A model generated the notes under the pieces. That model saw nothing but the letters and a program-made list of their open reading frames with translations, was not told the DNA's origin and did no database searches. The position numbers and the translations under genes are program-made. Of a stretch of DNA of 64,000 bases, positions 26,659 through 34,239 are shown in pieces (within the stretch, counting starts at the first letter, position 1; each line of letters begins with the position of its first letter). The DNA is from Anderseniella sp963700885 (GTDB taxonomy: Bacteria > Pseudomonadota > Alphaproteobacteria > Rhizobiales > Aestuariivirgaceae). Location of the stretch: the NCBI GenBank assembly GCA_963700885.1, contig CAVOZJ010000020.1, forward strand, positions 310,001-374,000. The letters are read 5' to 3'.

Positions 26659-28008
26659 CTAGTAACCTCCGTCTCGTCCGGGAACCCAACTGGTGCCGGC
26701 CAACGGTACACCGGACATGGCGGACGCTTCCACTGTCAATGCGCACAAATCTTCCGGCTCCAGATTGTGGACATGGTTCTTGCCGCACGCTCTGGCGATG
26801 GTCTGAGTTTCCAGGGTCATCACCTTGAGATAATTGGAAAGTCTGCGCCCGCCTGTGATCGGGTCAAACCTTGCCATCAGGTCGGGATCCTGGGTTGTGA
26901 TACCGGCCGGGTCCCTGCCTTCGTGCCAGTCATCATAGGCTCCGGCTGTGGTTCCCAGTTCGTTGTACTCAGCTTCCCAGCGTGGATCGTTGTCACCCAG
27001 CGCAATCAGGGCAGCCGTACCGATCGACACAGCGTCTGCCCCCAGTGCAAGAACCTTCGCGACATCAGCACCCGAGCGGATACCACCCGATACGATCAAT
27101 TGCACCTCGCGATGCATGTCCAGGTCCTGCAACGCCTGGACTGCCGGGCGAATGCAGGCCAGGGTCGGCTGGCCAACGTGTTCAATAAACACATCCTGGG
27201 TAGCAGCGGTACCGCCCTGCATGCCGTCGAGAACGACAACATCTGCCCCAGCCTTGACTGCGAGCGTTGTGTCAAAATAGGGACGGGCTCCGCCAACCTT
27301 GACGTAGATCGGCTTTTCCCAATTGGTGATTTCGCGCAATTCGAGAATTTTGATTTCCAGATCATCCGGTCCGGTCCAGTCGGGATGGCGACACGCTGAA
27401 CGCTGATCAATGCCTTTCGGCAGGTTGCGCATTTCGGCAACGCGGTCAGAAATTTTCTGGCCCAGCAACATGCCGCCGCCGCCGGGTTTTGCACCCTGGC
27501 CCACCACGACCTCAATGGCGTCACAGCGCCGCAGATCATCGGGGTTCATGCCGTAACGTGACGGCAAGTACTGGTAAACCAGCTTTTCAGAATGGCCACG
27601 CTCTTCCTCGGTCATACCGCCATCACCGGTTGTGGTGGATGTGCCGGCTGCGGTTGCTCCGCGCCCCAGTGCTTCCTTTGCCGGTCCGGAGAGCGCCCCG
27701 AAGCTCATGCCGGCAATGGTGATCGGTATATCCAGTTCAATTGGTTTCTTTGCAAACCGGGTGCCGAGGACAACCCTGGTTTCACATTTTTCGCGGTATC
27801 CTTCCAGCGGATAGCGGGAAATTGAAGCTCCAAGGAACAACAGGTCGTCCAGGTGCGGGACCTTTCGTTTGGTTCCACCGCCGCGAATGTCATAAATGCC
27901 GGTCGCGGCCGCCCGCCGGATTTCCGCGTTGACGTGGTCAGAAAATATGTCTGGTTTCCGGGGCACTGTTTGGGGAATACCGGATCCACCTCTGCTCATC
28001 TCCTTCAT
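26659..28008 (-). CDS. mgsC: FMN-binding glutamate synthase-like subunit without Fe-S cysteines (MgsC/GlxD, module 2)
   Basis: FMN barrel subunit of N-methylglutamate synthase or the rhizobial Glx complex, 449 aa. ITIAGMSFGALSGPAKEALG, TTGDGGMTEEERGHSEKLV, VVLDGMQGGTAATQDVFIEH and GADAVSIGTAALIALGDND are visible. Where the module 1 paralogue has cysteines, this protein reads AGAYDDWHEGRDPAGITTQD, so the 3Fe-4S ligands are gone. Start at 28008 has GAGAGG upstream. It lies 9 bases after the mgsB-like gene. A stem-loop repeat follows its stop, before gmaS. Confidence 0.83.
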   Translation of the reverse strand: MKEMSRGGSGIPQTVPRKPDIFSDHVNAEIRRAAATGIYDIRGGGTKRKVPHLDDLLFLGASISRYPLEGYREKCETRVVLGTRFAKKPIELDIPITIAGMSFGALSGPAKEALGRGATAAGTSTTTGDGGMTEEERGHSEKLVYQYLPSRYGMNPDDLRRCDAIEVVVGQGAKPGGGGMLLGQKISDRVAEMRNLPKGIDQRSACRHPDWTGPDDLEIKILELREITNWEKPIYVKVGGARPYFDTTLAVKAGADVVVLDGMQGGTAATQDVFIEHVGQPTLACIRPAVQALQDLDMHREVQLIVSGGIRSGADVAKVLALGADAVSIGTAALIALGDNDPRWEAEYNELGTTAGAYDDWHEGRDPAGITTQDPDLMARFDPITGGRRLSNYLKVMTLETQTIARACGKNHVHNLEPEDLCALTVEASAMSGVPLAGTSWVPGRDGGY

Positions 28009-28017
28009 TGTCGCCTC

Positions 28018-28701
28018 TCAGTACGCAGACGCGTTGTCAATGTTGAAATTGTAGAGTTTTCGCGCTGAACCGTATCGTTTGAACTCCTCCGGTCTGGCGT
28101 CTGCACCGGCGCGCTCCAACAGGTCCGCCAGTATTTCCAGGTGCTCGGGGCGCATTTCCTTCTCAATACAGTCTGCACCCAGGCTCTTTACCTTGCCGCG
28201 TACAAACAGCCGCGCCTCATACAGTGAATCGCCCAGTGCATCGCCGGCATCACCCAGCACAACCAGGTTACCGGACTGGGCCATGAAGGCGCTCATGTGA
28301 CCGATGTTTCCATGCACCACAATATCGATGCCCTTCATGGAAATACCGCAGCGTGACGATGCATTACCCTTGATAACAAGCAGGCCTCCATTGCCTGTTG
28401 CACCGGCATACTGACTGGCGTCTCCATCGATGACAACTGTTCCCGACATCATGTTTTCGGCAACACCGGGGCCTGCCGAACCGACAATATGGACGTGCGC
28501 CTGTTTGTTCATGCCTGCACTGTAGTAGCCGGTGGAACCGCGAACGGTGACCTCAATGGGGCCATCAAGGCCACAGGCGATGGCATGGCTGCCCCTGGGG
28601 TTGACAATCTCCCACACCTTCTGGTTGGAATCCTGTTTTTGCGCCTGCAGAGTGCTGTTCACTTCGCGAAGCGGAGTGGATGCCATATCGATGGTTTGCA
28701 T
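28018..28701 (-). CDS. mgsB: GXGXG-domain glutamate synthase-like subunit (MgsB/GlxC, module 2)
   Basis: Beta-helix subunit of 227 aa with glycine repeats GSTGYYSAGMNKQAHVHIVG, GSAGPGVAENMMSGTVVIDG, GNASSRCGISMKGIDIVVHG and GDAGDALGDSLYEARLFVRG. The open frame extends 258 bases upstream but that part overlaps the amidotransferase gene and has no domain; ATG at 28699-28701, with GGGAGC before it and 4 bases after the previous stop, is the better start. At 227 aa it is shorter than the 282-aa module 1 counterpart. Confidence 0.82.
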   Translation of the reverse strand: MQTIDMASTPLREVNSTLQAQKQDSNQKVWEIVNPRGSHAIACGLDGPIEVTVRGSTGYYSAGMNKQAHVHIVGSAGPGVAENMMSGTVVIDGDASQYAGATGNGGLLVIKGNASSRCGISMKGIDIVVHGNIGHMSAFMAQSGNLVVLGDAGDALGDSLYEARLFVRGKVKSLGADCIEKEMRPEHLEILADLLERAGADARPEEFKRYGSARKLYNFNIDNASAY

Positions 28702-28705
28702 GGGA

Positions 28706-29602
28706 TCAGTGCTCCCAAAAATAAACTGTTGCAGGTTCAGGTTCCCATACCCGGGCCTGCTCAATTCCCGGAAGATTGACCAATGCGCGGTATTCCGAAC
28801 CGAAGGCGACATACTGGTCGGTTTCGGCCATGACCGCGGGTTTGCAGGCGATCGGATCGCGAACCACGCCGAAGCCATCCCTGGTGCCCACGACAAAAGT
28901 GAAAAACCCGTCAAGATCATCAAGGCTGGATTCCAGGGCTTCACCGAGGTTGCAGCCATTTTTCATCTTGTTTGTCAGGTAGGCAGCAGCAACTTCGGAA
29001 TCGTTATCGGTTTCGAAAGCCATGCCGTCACGTATCAGTTTGCGCCGCAGATTGTTGTGGTTGGACAGTGATCCATTGTGCACAAGGCATTGATCTGGCC
29101 CTGTTGAAAACGGATGGGCGCCCATGGTCGTCACGGCGGATTCTGTCGCCATGCGGGTATGCCCTATTCCGTGGCTGCCGCCCATACCGGTCAGTGCAAA
29201 CCTTTCAGCGACATCCTTCGGCAAGCCCACTTCCTTGTATATTTCCATTATGTCGCCGGCGCTCATGACACGCACATTCGGACGCAGTTCTGTCAGTGCT
29301 GAGCGGACTTTGTCAACCCGCTCATCCGGGACTTCCAGCACCGCGTGCGTATCCTTGACACGCATTGACAGTTGCGTGTCCGTCGCCTTGGACAGGGTTT
29401 TGTCCAGTTGATCGAAATCCACTTGGGGATTGTTCGATTGTATCGTCAGTTTGGTAATGCCGTCTTCGTCGGTGCCGTAAATGGCAATTCCGGCGCTGTC
29501 CGGGCCACGGTCGGTCATGGTAATCAGCATGTCAGTCAGCATGGCGCCCAGCTTTGGTTCCAGCGACTTGTCCTTGAGGAATAGTCCTACAATCCCGCAC
29601 AT
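28706..29602 (-). CDS. mgsA: Class II glutamine amidotransferase-like subunit (MgsA/GlxB, module 2)
   Basis: Ntn-hydrolase subunit of 298 aa. The start is set by the nucleophile in MCGIVGLFLKD; an upstream in-frame ATG would add 17 residues before Cys2. GIGHTRMATESAVTTMGAHP and CLVHNGSLSNHNNLRRKL form the glutamine site, followed by FETDNDSEVAAAYLTNKM. It is the first gene of module 2 on the minus strand, 150 bases downstream of the amt/71-aa pair and behind that pair's terminator, so it probably has its own promoter. Confidence 0.85.
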   Translation of the reverse strand: MCGIVGLFLKDKSLEPKLGAMLTDMLITMTDRGPDSAGIAIYGTDEDGITKLTIQSNNPQVDFDQLDKTLSKATDTQLSMRVKDTHAVLEVPDERVDKVRSALTELRPNVRVMSAGDIMEIYKEVGLPKDVAERFALTGMGGSHGIGHTRMATESAVTTMGAHPFSTGPDQCLVHNGSLSNHNNLRRKLIRDGMAFETDNDSEVAAAYLTNKMKNGCNLGEALESSLDDLDGFFTFVVGTRDGFGVVRDPIACKPAVMAETDQYVAFGSEYRALVNLPGIEQARVWEPEPATVYFWEH

Positions 29603-29707
29603 TTCAGTTTGTCCATTTTGGTGGTTGCAGCTTGCAAAAAACGCTATCACCAATAATACAGGTCTTCAACTGGCAGGAATGTTTTTTTCTTTACAGGCAA
29701 AAGCAAG

Positions 29708-29734
29708 GGGCGGATGCGATTTTTGCGTCCGCCC
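29708..29734 (-). terminator. Rho-independent terminator after the amt operon
   Basis: Ten-base arms GGGCGGATGC and GCGTCCGCCC (one G-U pair in RNA) flank a 7-base loop. On the minus strand the stem is followed by a T-rich CTTGCTTTTG stretch. It lies 19 bases beyond the stop of the 71-aa gene and separates the transporter pair from the mgsA-like gene. Confidence 0.7.
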
Positions 29735-29752
29735 ACGATTTGGTTAACCCGT

Positions 29753-29968
29753 CTAATATCGATCAATGCTTTTGCCTGAGTGCTCGGCATTGAAGTCACG
29801 TTCTGCGTCGGCAAGTTCATCTGCTTCAACTTTCGCCTGCATCACATGGAACCCGATCCAGAATGCGAGGCCAAGGATGAGCAGAATGACTTCCGTTCCC
29901 TGGAAGGGGTAGATCGCGCCAACGTCCTTTAGATCAACAGCCCAGCTGCTCATTCCATTGGTAGACAT
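29753..29968 (-). CDS. 71-aa single-pass membrane protein linked to the ammonium transporter
   Basis: Small protein with one hydrophobic helix, GTEVILLILGLAFWIGFHVM (about residues 24-43), a short polar N-terminus and a charged cytoplasm-like tail (KVEADELADAERDFNAEHS). It starts 14 bases after the amt stop and precedes the operon terminator, so it is transcribed with the transporter. No known Amt partner of this type comes to mind; it is not GlnK, which would be a soluble PII protein of about 112 aa. It may be a regulatory or stabilising microprotein of the transporter. Confidence 0.7.
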   Translation of the reverse strand: MSTNGMSSWAVDLKDVGAIYPFQGTEVILLILGLAFWIGFHVMQAKVEADELADAERDFNAEHSGKSIDRY

Positions 29969-29982
29969 TTTGTGTCTCCTTC

Positions 29983-31341
29983 CTAAGTTTGTTTCGCAGC
30001 GAGTTCACGCTCGGCATTGGTGACATCATCAATGGCAGCCTGGTATGCAACTTCGCTATGATGATCGAGACCCTGCAATTCTGCCTTTGGCGGAATACGC
30101 AACATGCCCATGCCCGCCATGATCTTCGAGACGATGTACGCAGGCAGGAAGCCAAGCACGCCGAACATGATGATAGCACCGAGGAACTGGCCAAGCGGAT
30201 TGATGGTGGCATAGCCTTCGTACGGTGACGATGGCTGACCCCAGAGCATGAAACCGGCTATGACCACCCCTATGAAACCGGCATAGCCGTGCACCGCAAC
30301 TGCACCAACCGCGTCATCGATCTTGAACTTGCGTTCGACCCAGTAGTGCAGTTTGTAGGCGCAGTAGGTACCGATGCCAGCTATGAACATAGCCTGGATC
30401 GGGTGGTACAGATCATTGCCGGCAGATGCCGTTATAATACCCGCAAGACCGCCTGAATATGTCCAGAAGGGATCGCCCTTGGATACAATGTATGCAACCA
30501 GCAATCCGCCCGACAGGGACATCAGGAAGTTGAAGGTAATGGCGCCAAGTGTGGTTGGACCCAGGTAGATATTGGTCGCAGTCCAGGTGACGCCGGTGAT
30601 CTGACCGTCAATGACTTCGGGCGAAATGATCGGAACATTACATGCCGCATAAAAGCCCCAGAAGCCCGTATAGATCAGGAACAGGCCGATGGTCACCAGC
30701 CAGGGATTGTGCGGCGGGATATCGCGCGGTGTACCGTCGGCAGCAAACTTGCCGAGGCGCGGACCGAGAACCACAAGTACGCCGAGGGCGTAGCCGCCTG
30801 CAATCGCGTGGATAACACCGGATGCATAGGCGTCATGATAGCCGAGCAGCTTGACCATCCAGCCGCCAAAGTGCCAGCCCCAGGCAGCGTCGATGATCCA
30901 GAATACCGAACCAATCAGCACGGCATGAATCCAGAACGCGGTAGAGCGAATTCGCTCGATAACCGAGCCTGAGACAATCGAGGCCGCGGTCCAGGAAAAC
31001 AGCAGAAACGCCGCCCAGAACACGCCGGTTATCCTGTCGCCGAGGTTTGTAGCCATGGTCGGTGACCACGGGGCATTGGCGGATCCGTCTTCCAGACCTC
31101 CATTGATGAATGGGCCATTTGGAAATGCCCAGTATATCCACCAGCCGAAGAAGAAGAAGGTGATGGTGACCAGCGGGATCAGCATCGTGTTCTTCATGAG
31201 TGTGTGCATGTGATTCCGGCGCCGGCTGGCGCCCACCTCGTACATACAAAATCCCACATGGATCAAAAACATGAACACGACCGTCACCCAGTAATAAAAC
31301 TCGGTGAAAACGGTGGTGAGTGCCTCAACATTACTCCCCAT
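29983..31341 (-). CDS. amt: Ammonium (methylammonium) transporter
   Basis: Amt-family channel of 452 aa with about eleven membrane helices. The pore histidine regions appear as GVIHAIAGGYALGVL and GAVAVHGYAGFIGVV, and GWHFGGWMVKLLGYHD and GITASAGNDLYHPIQAMFI match the conserved family core. The C-terminus ends in a cytoplasmic tail (about 40 aa). ATG at 31339-31341 has GGGAGG upstream; a longer in-frame start lacks support. No glnK follows; a 71-aa membrane protein does. Location beside gmaS/mgsABC suggests ammonium or methylammonium uptake. Confidence 0.88.
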   Translation of the reverse strand: MGSNVEALTTVFTEFYYWVTVVFMFLIHVGFCMYEVGASRRRNHMHTLMKNTMLIPLVTITFFFFGWWIYWAFPNGPFINGGLEDGSANAPWSPTMATNLGDRITGVFWAAFLLFSWTAASIVSGSVIERIRSTAFWIHAVLIGSVFWIIDAAWGWHFGGWMVKLLGYHDAYASGVIHAIAGGYALGVLVVLGPRLGKFAADGTPRDIPPHNPWLVTIGLFLIYTGFWGFYAACNVPIISPEVIDGQITGVTWTATNIYLGPTTLGAITFNFLMSLSGGLLVAYIVSKGDPFWTYSGGLAGIITASAGNDLYHPIQAMFIAGIGTYCAYKLHYWVERKFKIDDAVGAVAVHGYAGFIGVVIAGFMLWGQPSSPYEGYATINPLGQFLGAIIMFGVLGFLPAYIVSKIMAGMGMLRIPPKAELQGLDHHSEVAYQAAIDDVTNAERELAAKQT

Positions 31342-31813
31342 TTTCTCTGCCTCCCTCTCATGTTGCCACTCGGGCAACCAACTAGTTGTTACAGGCGGAA
31401 ATATGCCTGCTGGTAAAAAAAGTTGAATGGAGAGGTTGCCTGCAAAACCCGTGCTCTGTCAATATGCCGCACCACGGATATCCGTGTACGTGTGGATGAA
31501 TTCAGAGGATGGAGGATACCGGGAAACAGGAGTTTCTTGCCGCTGAAAACCCTTGCTTACATGGTGAATTTGCCCTGTGGACATTGCTGCTCCTGCCCCG
31601 GTCAAGCCCGGGGCAGCATGCAAACCATGTTGTTTGCTTCAAAAGAGAATCACAAACCGGATTTCATGCATTGATTGGTCGCGGCCGACGAGCGAACACG
31701 CGCCCTGACGCTGAAGCATCATGGGTTCGCTTGAACCCATAAAGTTGCTCCAGCACTTTGGTATCGATGAGTTCTATGACTTTTGATTGATTCGAATCAG
31801 AAGTCATACTCAT
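31342..31813. other. 472-base region upstream of amt without a supported gene
   Basis: It should contain the amt promoter on the minus strand. A perfect GTTGCC-N5-GGCAAC palindrome lies at 31362-31378, directly upstream of the amt ribosome site, and could be an operator or leader hairpin. The repeat copy at 31721-31793 lies in its right half. The remaining sequence gives only short frames without ribosome sites. It ends at the target duplication of the IS element. Confidence 0.4.
31721..31793 (+). repeat. Post-stop stem-loop repeat, copy 2
   Basis: A perfect stem ATGGGTT-CGCTTG-AACCCAT at 31721-31740 is followed by AAAGTTGCTCCAGCACTTTG and about 30 more bases similar to copy 1. Here no gene stop is recognisable immediately upstream, so either a gene has decayed or the element is independent. 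Confidence 0.65.
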
Positions 31814-31817
31814 CTAG

Positions 31818-33419
31818 CCTGAATTATTCACCGGGGTGATTGAACTGGCTGGCGGGTGTGGATCAAGTTGTTGAAATAGCGTATGATTTTGGTTCTTACA
31901 CAAGATCATTCCATATCAACAGAAAATCCCACCCGCCATGACCGAAGATAGCCTGTTACTGCCCGGTTTGTCACCTGTAGAAGGCCTTGATGTCCACGCC
32001 CGGTTTGCTGGCGGAGCGCTGTCCAGTGATGGCGGCGTGGTTTTGCTGCGCGAACTTGAACGGGGTCTGAATTTCGCCGGCACAATGGCGGCCTGTCTGC
32101 ACGACAGGCGAGACCCATCACGCACACTTCATGATTATGCCAGCATGATCCGTTCACGCATATTGGCGATCAGCTGCGGATACGAGGACTGTGACGATCT
32201 TGACGGGTTGCGCCACGACCCGGCTCTGAAAATCGCTTGTGACCGTCTGCCGGATACCGGTCATGCACTGGCCTCCCAGCCGACCTTGTCGCGGTTGGAG
32301 AATACCCCATCGTGGCGCGAACTGGCCCGCATGGGGCTGGCCCTGATTGATCTGTTCTGCGCCAGTTTTAACACGGTGCCGGGACATATCGTGCTTGATA
32401 TTGACGATACCTCTGACCGTACGCATGGCGGCCAGCAATTGTCCTTGTTCAACACCCACGCCGGCGGTTACTGCTTCCAGCCGATCCATATCTACGATGC
32501 AGCGTCACAAAAACCGGTGTGCTTTGTGCTGCGGCCCGGCAAACGGCCTTCCGGACAGGAAGCAGCCCAGATCCTGCGCCACGTGATCCGGCGCATCCGG
32601 CAGAACTGGCCGCGCGTCACGATTACGGTGCGCGGTGACGGGCATTACGGCACCCCTGAGGTGATGCAGCTTCTGGAACAATCCGGCTGCACCTATATCC
32701 TCTCTCTGCCCGGTAACAAAACCCTGAAACAGCTATCACACCCCTGGTGCGAGGATGTTGCAACACGCCGGGCGGTTGGAGGAAAGCCCAAGGTCCGCCG
32801 TTTCTTCCAAACCCGGTATGGCGCAAAAAGCTGGTCGAAGAAGCGAAAGGTGATCGCCCGTGTGGAAGCTACAGAGCAAGGCAGTGATGTCCGGTATATC
32901 GTCACCAATCTGGCTGGGCGCGGCAAACATCTCTATGAAAAAGTCTACTGCGCGCGCGGCAAAATGGAGAACCTGATCAAGGAGCACAAGCTCTACACCA
33001 AATCTGATCGCACGTCCTGTCATCGCTGGCAAGCCAACCAGTTCCGGCTCTTCCTGCACACCGGCGCCTATTGGCTGTTGCTGTTATTGCGTGGGGCTGC
33101 TCCCAAACGCTCGCGCTGGCGCACTGCCACTTTCGAAACCATTCGCCGTACATTCCTGAAAATCGCCGTGCGTGTCGAGCAATTGAAAACAAGGATTACG
33201 ATGGCCCTGCCTACTGCCTGTCCACACCAGAAAATGTTTGCCCTGCTGCTCACAAGGATCAAGGCGCAAAGTCCGTAACCGGCGCGGCAGCAGAGCCGCT
33301 GTTCAAACCAGAACGTCAACCCTCAACGCCTGCTCAAAACCCTCACAACATTCTCCCCGTCAACCCGGCCGATAACGCTCGCGCTCGCAAATGCATGACA
33401 GTCCGGTGAATAATTGGGG
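31818..33419 (+). mobile_element. IS1380-family insertion sequence, complete
   Basis: A 1602-base element. The 17-base ends CCTGAATTATTCACCGG (31818-31834) and CCGGTGAATAATTGGGG (33403-33419) are inverted repeats with two mismatches. CTAG flanks both sides (31814-31817 and 33420-33423), the 4-base target duplication typical of this family. One intact transposase gene fills the middle. The complete ends, clean duplication and unbroken gene point to a recent insertion. Confidence 0.9.
31938..33278 (+). CDS. IS1380-family transposase
   Basis: DDE transposase of 446 aa. It opens with the family pattern DVHARFAGGALSSDGGVVLL; the catalytic acidic residues lie in HIVLDIDDTSDRTHGGQQLS and RGDGHYGTPEVMQLLEQ, and the C-terminal glutamate region is YCARGKMENLIKEHKLYTKS with the Y-R/E-like signature. 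Length and order match intact IS1380 transposases. It starts 120 bases inside the left end; the right 141 bases are noncoding. The element probably transposes still. Confidence 0.9.
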   Translation: MTEDSLLLPGLSPVEGLDVHARFAGGALSSDGGVVLLRELERGLNFAGTMAACLHDRRDPSRTLHDYASMIRSRILAISCGYEDCDDLDGLRHDPALKIACDRLPDTGHALASQPTLSRLENTPSWRELARMGLALIDLFCASFNTVPGHIVLDIDDTSDRTHGGQQLSLFNTHAGGYCFQPIHIYDAASQKPVCFVLRPGKRPSGQEAAQILRHVIRRIRQNWPRVTITVRGDGHYGTPEVMQLLEQSGCTYILSLPGNKTLKQLSHPWCEDVATRRAVGGKPKVRRFFQTRYGAKSWSKKRKVIARVEATEQGSDVRYIVTNLAGRGKHLYEKVYCARGKMENLIKEHKLYTKSDRTSCHRWQANQFRLFLHTGAYWLLLLLRGAAPKRSRWRTATFETIRRTFLKIAVRVEQLKTRITMALPTACPHQKMFALLLTRIKAQSP

Positions 33420-34109
33420 CTAGGACTTCTGCGGATACGAAATGATCGACAGATAGCGCGCCGGCAGCCTGAGGTGGGTCTGTGGCCCATGCGGAGCATC
33501 GGCGTCAAAGAAGAAGCTGTCTCCGGGTTGTAGAATGAATGTCTTGTCGCCGTGGCGATATTCAACTTCACCTTCCAGCATATAGATGAATTCCATGCCG
33601 TCGTGCTGAAACTCGGGGAAGATGTCTGACTCTTCCGTCAATGTGATCAGGTAAGGTTCAACGATGACGCCGGAGGCATTGGAGCCGATATGGCCAAGCA
33701 GGTTGTATTGATGGCCGGCCCGGGTTCCGCGCCCGCCGGTTTTAGCGCCGGTCCCCGCCTTGACGTGAACGGCCTCGCGTTGCTCCTCGAAGCCCCGAAA
33801 GAATGATGTCAGCGGGACACTCAGCGCATTCGCCAGTGTTTGCAGCGTGGTCAGTGAAGGCGACGTTACGCCGTTCTCGATCTTCGACAACATGCCGATG
33901 GACAGGCCGGTGGTTTTGGCAAGATCGGCGACGGTTATGTTGTGCTGGCGCCGAAATGCCCGAACTTCGCGGCCAATAGCCACTTCAAGTACTTTTTCCC
34001 GCGGTTCTCCCGCCCTGTGGGGGTCCTGGGAAAACACAGATTTTGCTTCATTCGCGCCATTTGCTGATTTTTCAAGCGTTTCGCCCATGGCGGCTCGGTC
34101 TTTCTGCAT
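33420..34109 (-). CDS. XRE-family regulator with C-terminal cupin sensor
   Basis: Transcriptional regulator of 229 aa. The helix-turn-helix is NITVADLAKTTGLSIGMLSK (about residues 57-76) followed by IENGVTSPSLTTLQTLANAL. The cupin sensor (about 150-225) has FPEFQHDGMEFIYMLEGEVE and QPGDSFFFDADAPHGP. This layout is used by PuuR/SutR-like regulators of polyamine, amino-acid or sulfur metabolism. The stop codon TAG lies inside the CTAG target duplication of the IS1380 element, so the gene is still complete. ATG at 34088 is an alternative start. Target genes are unknown. Confidence 0.83.
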   Translation of the reverse strand: MQKDRAAMGETLEKSANGANEAKSVFSQDPHRAGEPREKVLEVAIGREVRAFRRQHNITVADLAKTTGLSIGMLSKIENGVTSPSLTTLQTLANALSVPLTSFFRGFEEQREAVHVKAGTGAKTGGRGTRAGHQYNLLGHIGSNASGVIVEPYLITLTEESDIFPEFQHDGMEFIYMLEGEVEYRHGDKTFILQPGDSFFFDADAPHGPQTHLRLPARYLSIISYPQKS

Positions 34110-34239
34110 TTATGAGTATGCTATAATCAAATATGCGTCACTTGTTTGAAGTCATATAGGCGTGTTGATGAAAAAGTCCAAACTTCCTTGGCCCTGTTTG
34201 GTGTCCGCAGAGAAATGAACCATCTGAAGACAGCATTCT

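Noticed and set aside
28702..28959. N-terminal extension of the mgsB-like gene
   Set aside because: It lies inside the mgsA-like coding region in another frame and gives no domain; ATG at 28701 has a ribosome site and correct spacing.
31423..31742. Open frames upstream of the IS element as a possible truncated gene
   Set aside because: No family similarity, no ribosome site; composition does not differ clearly from noncoding sequence.
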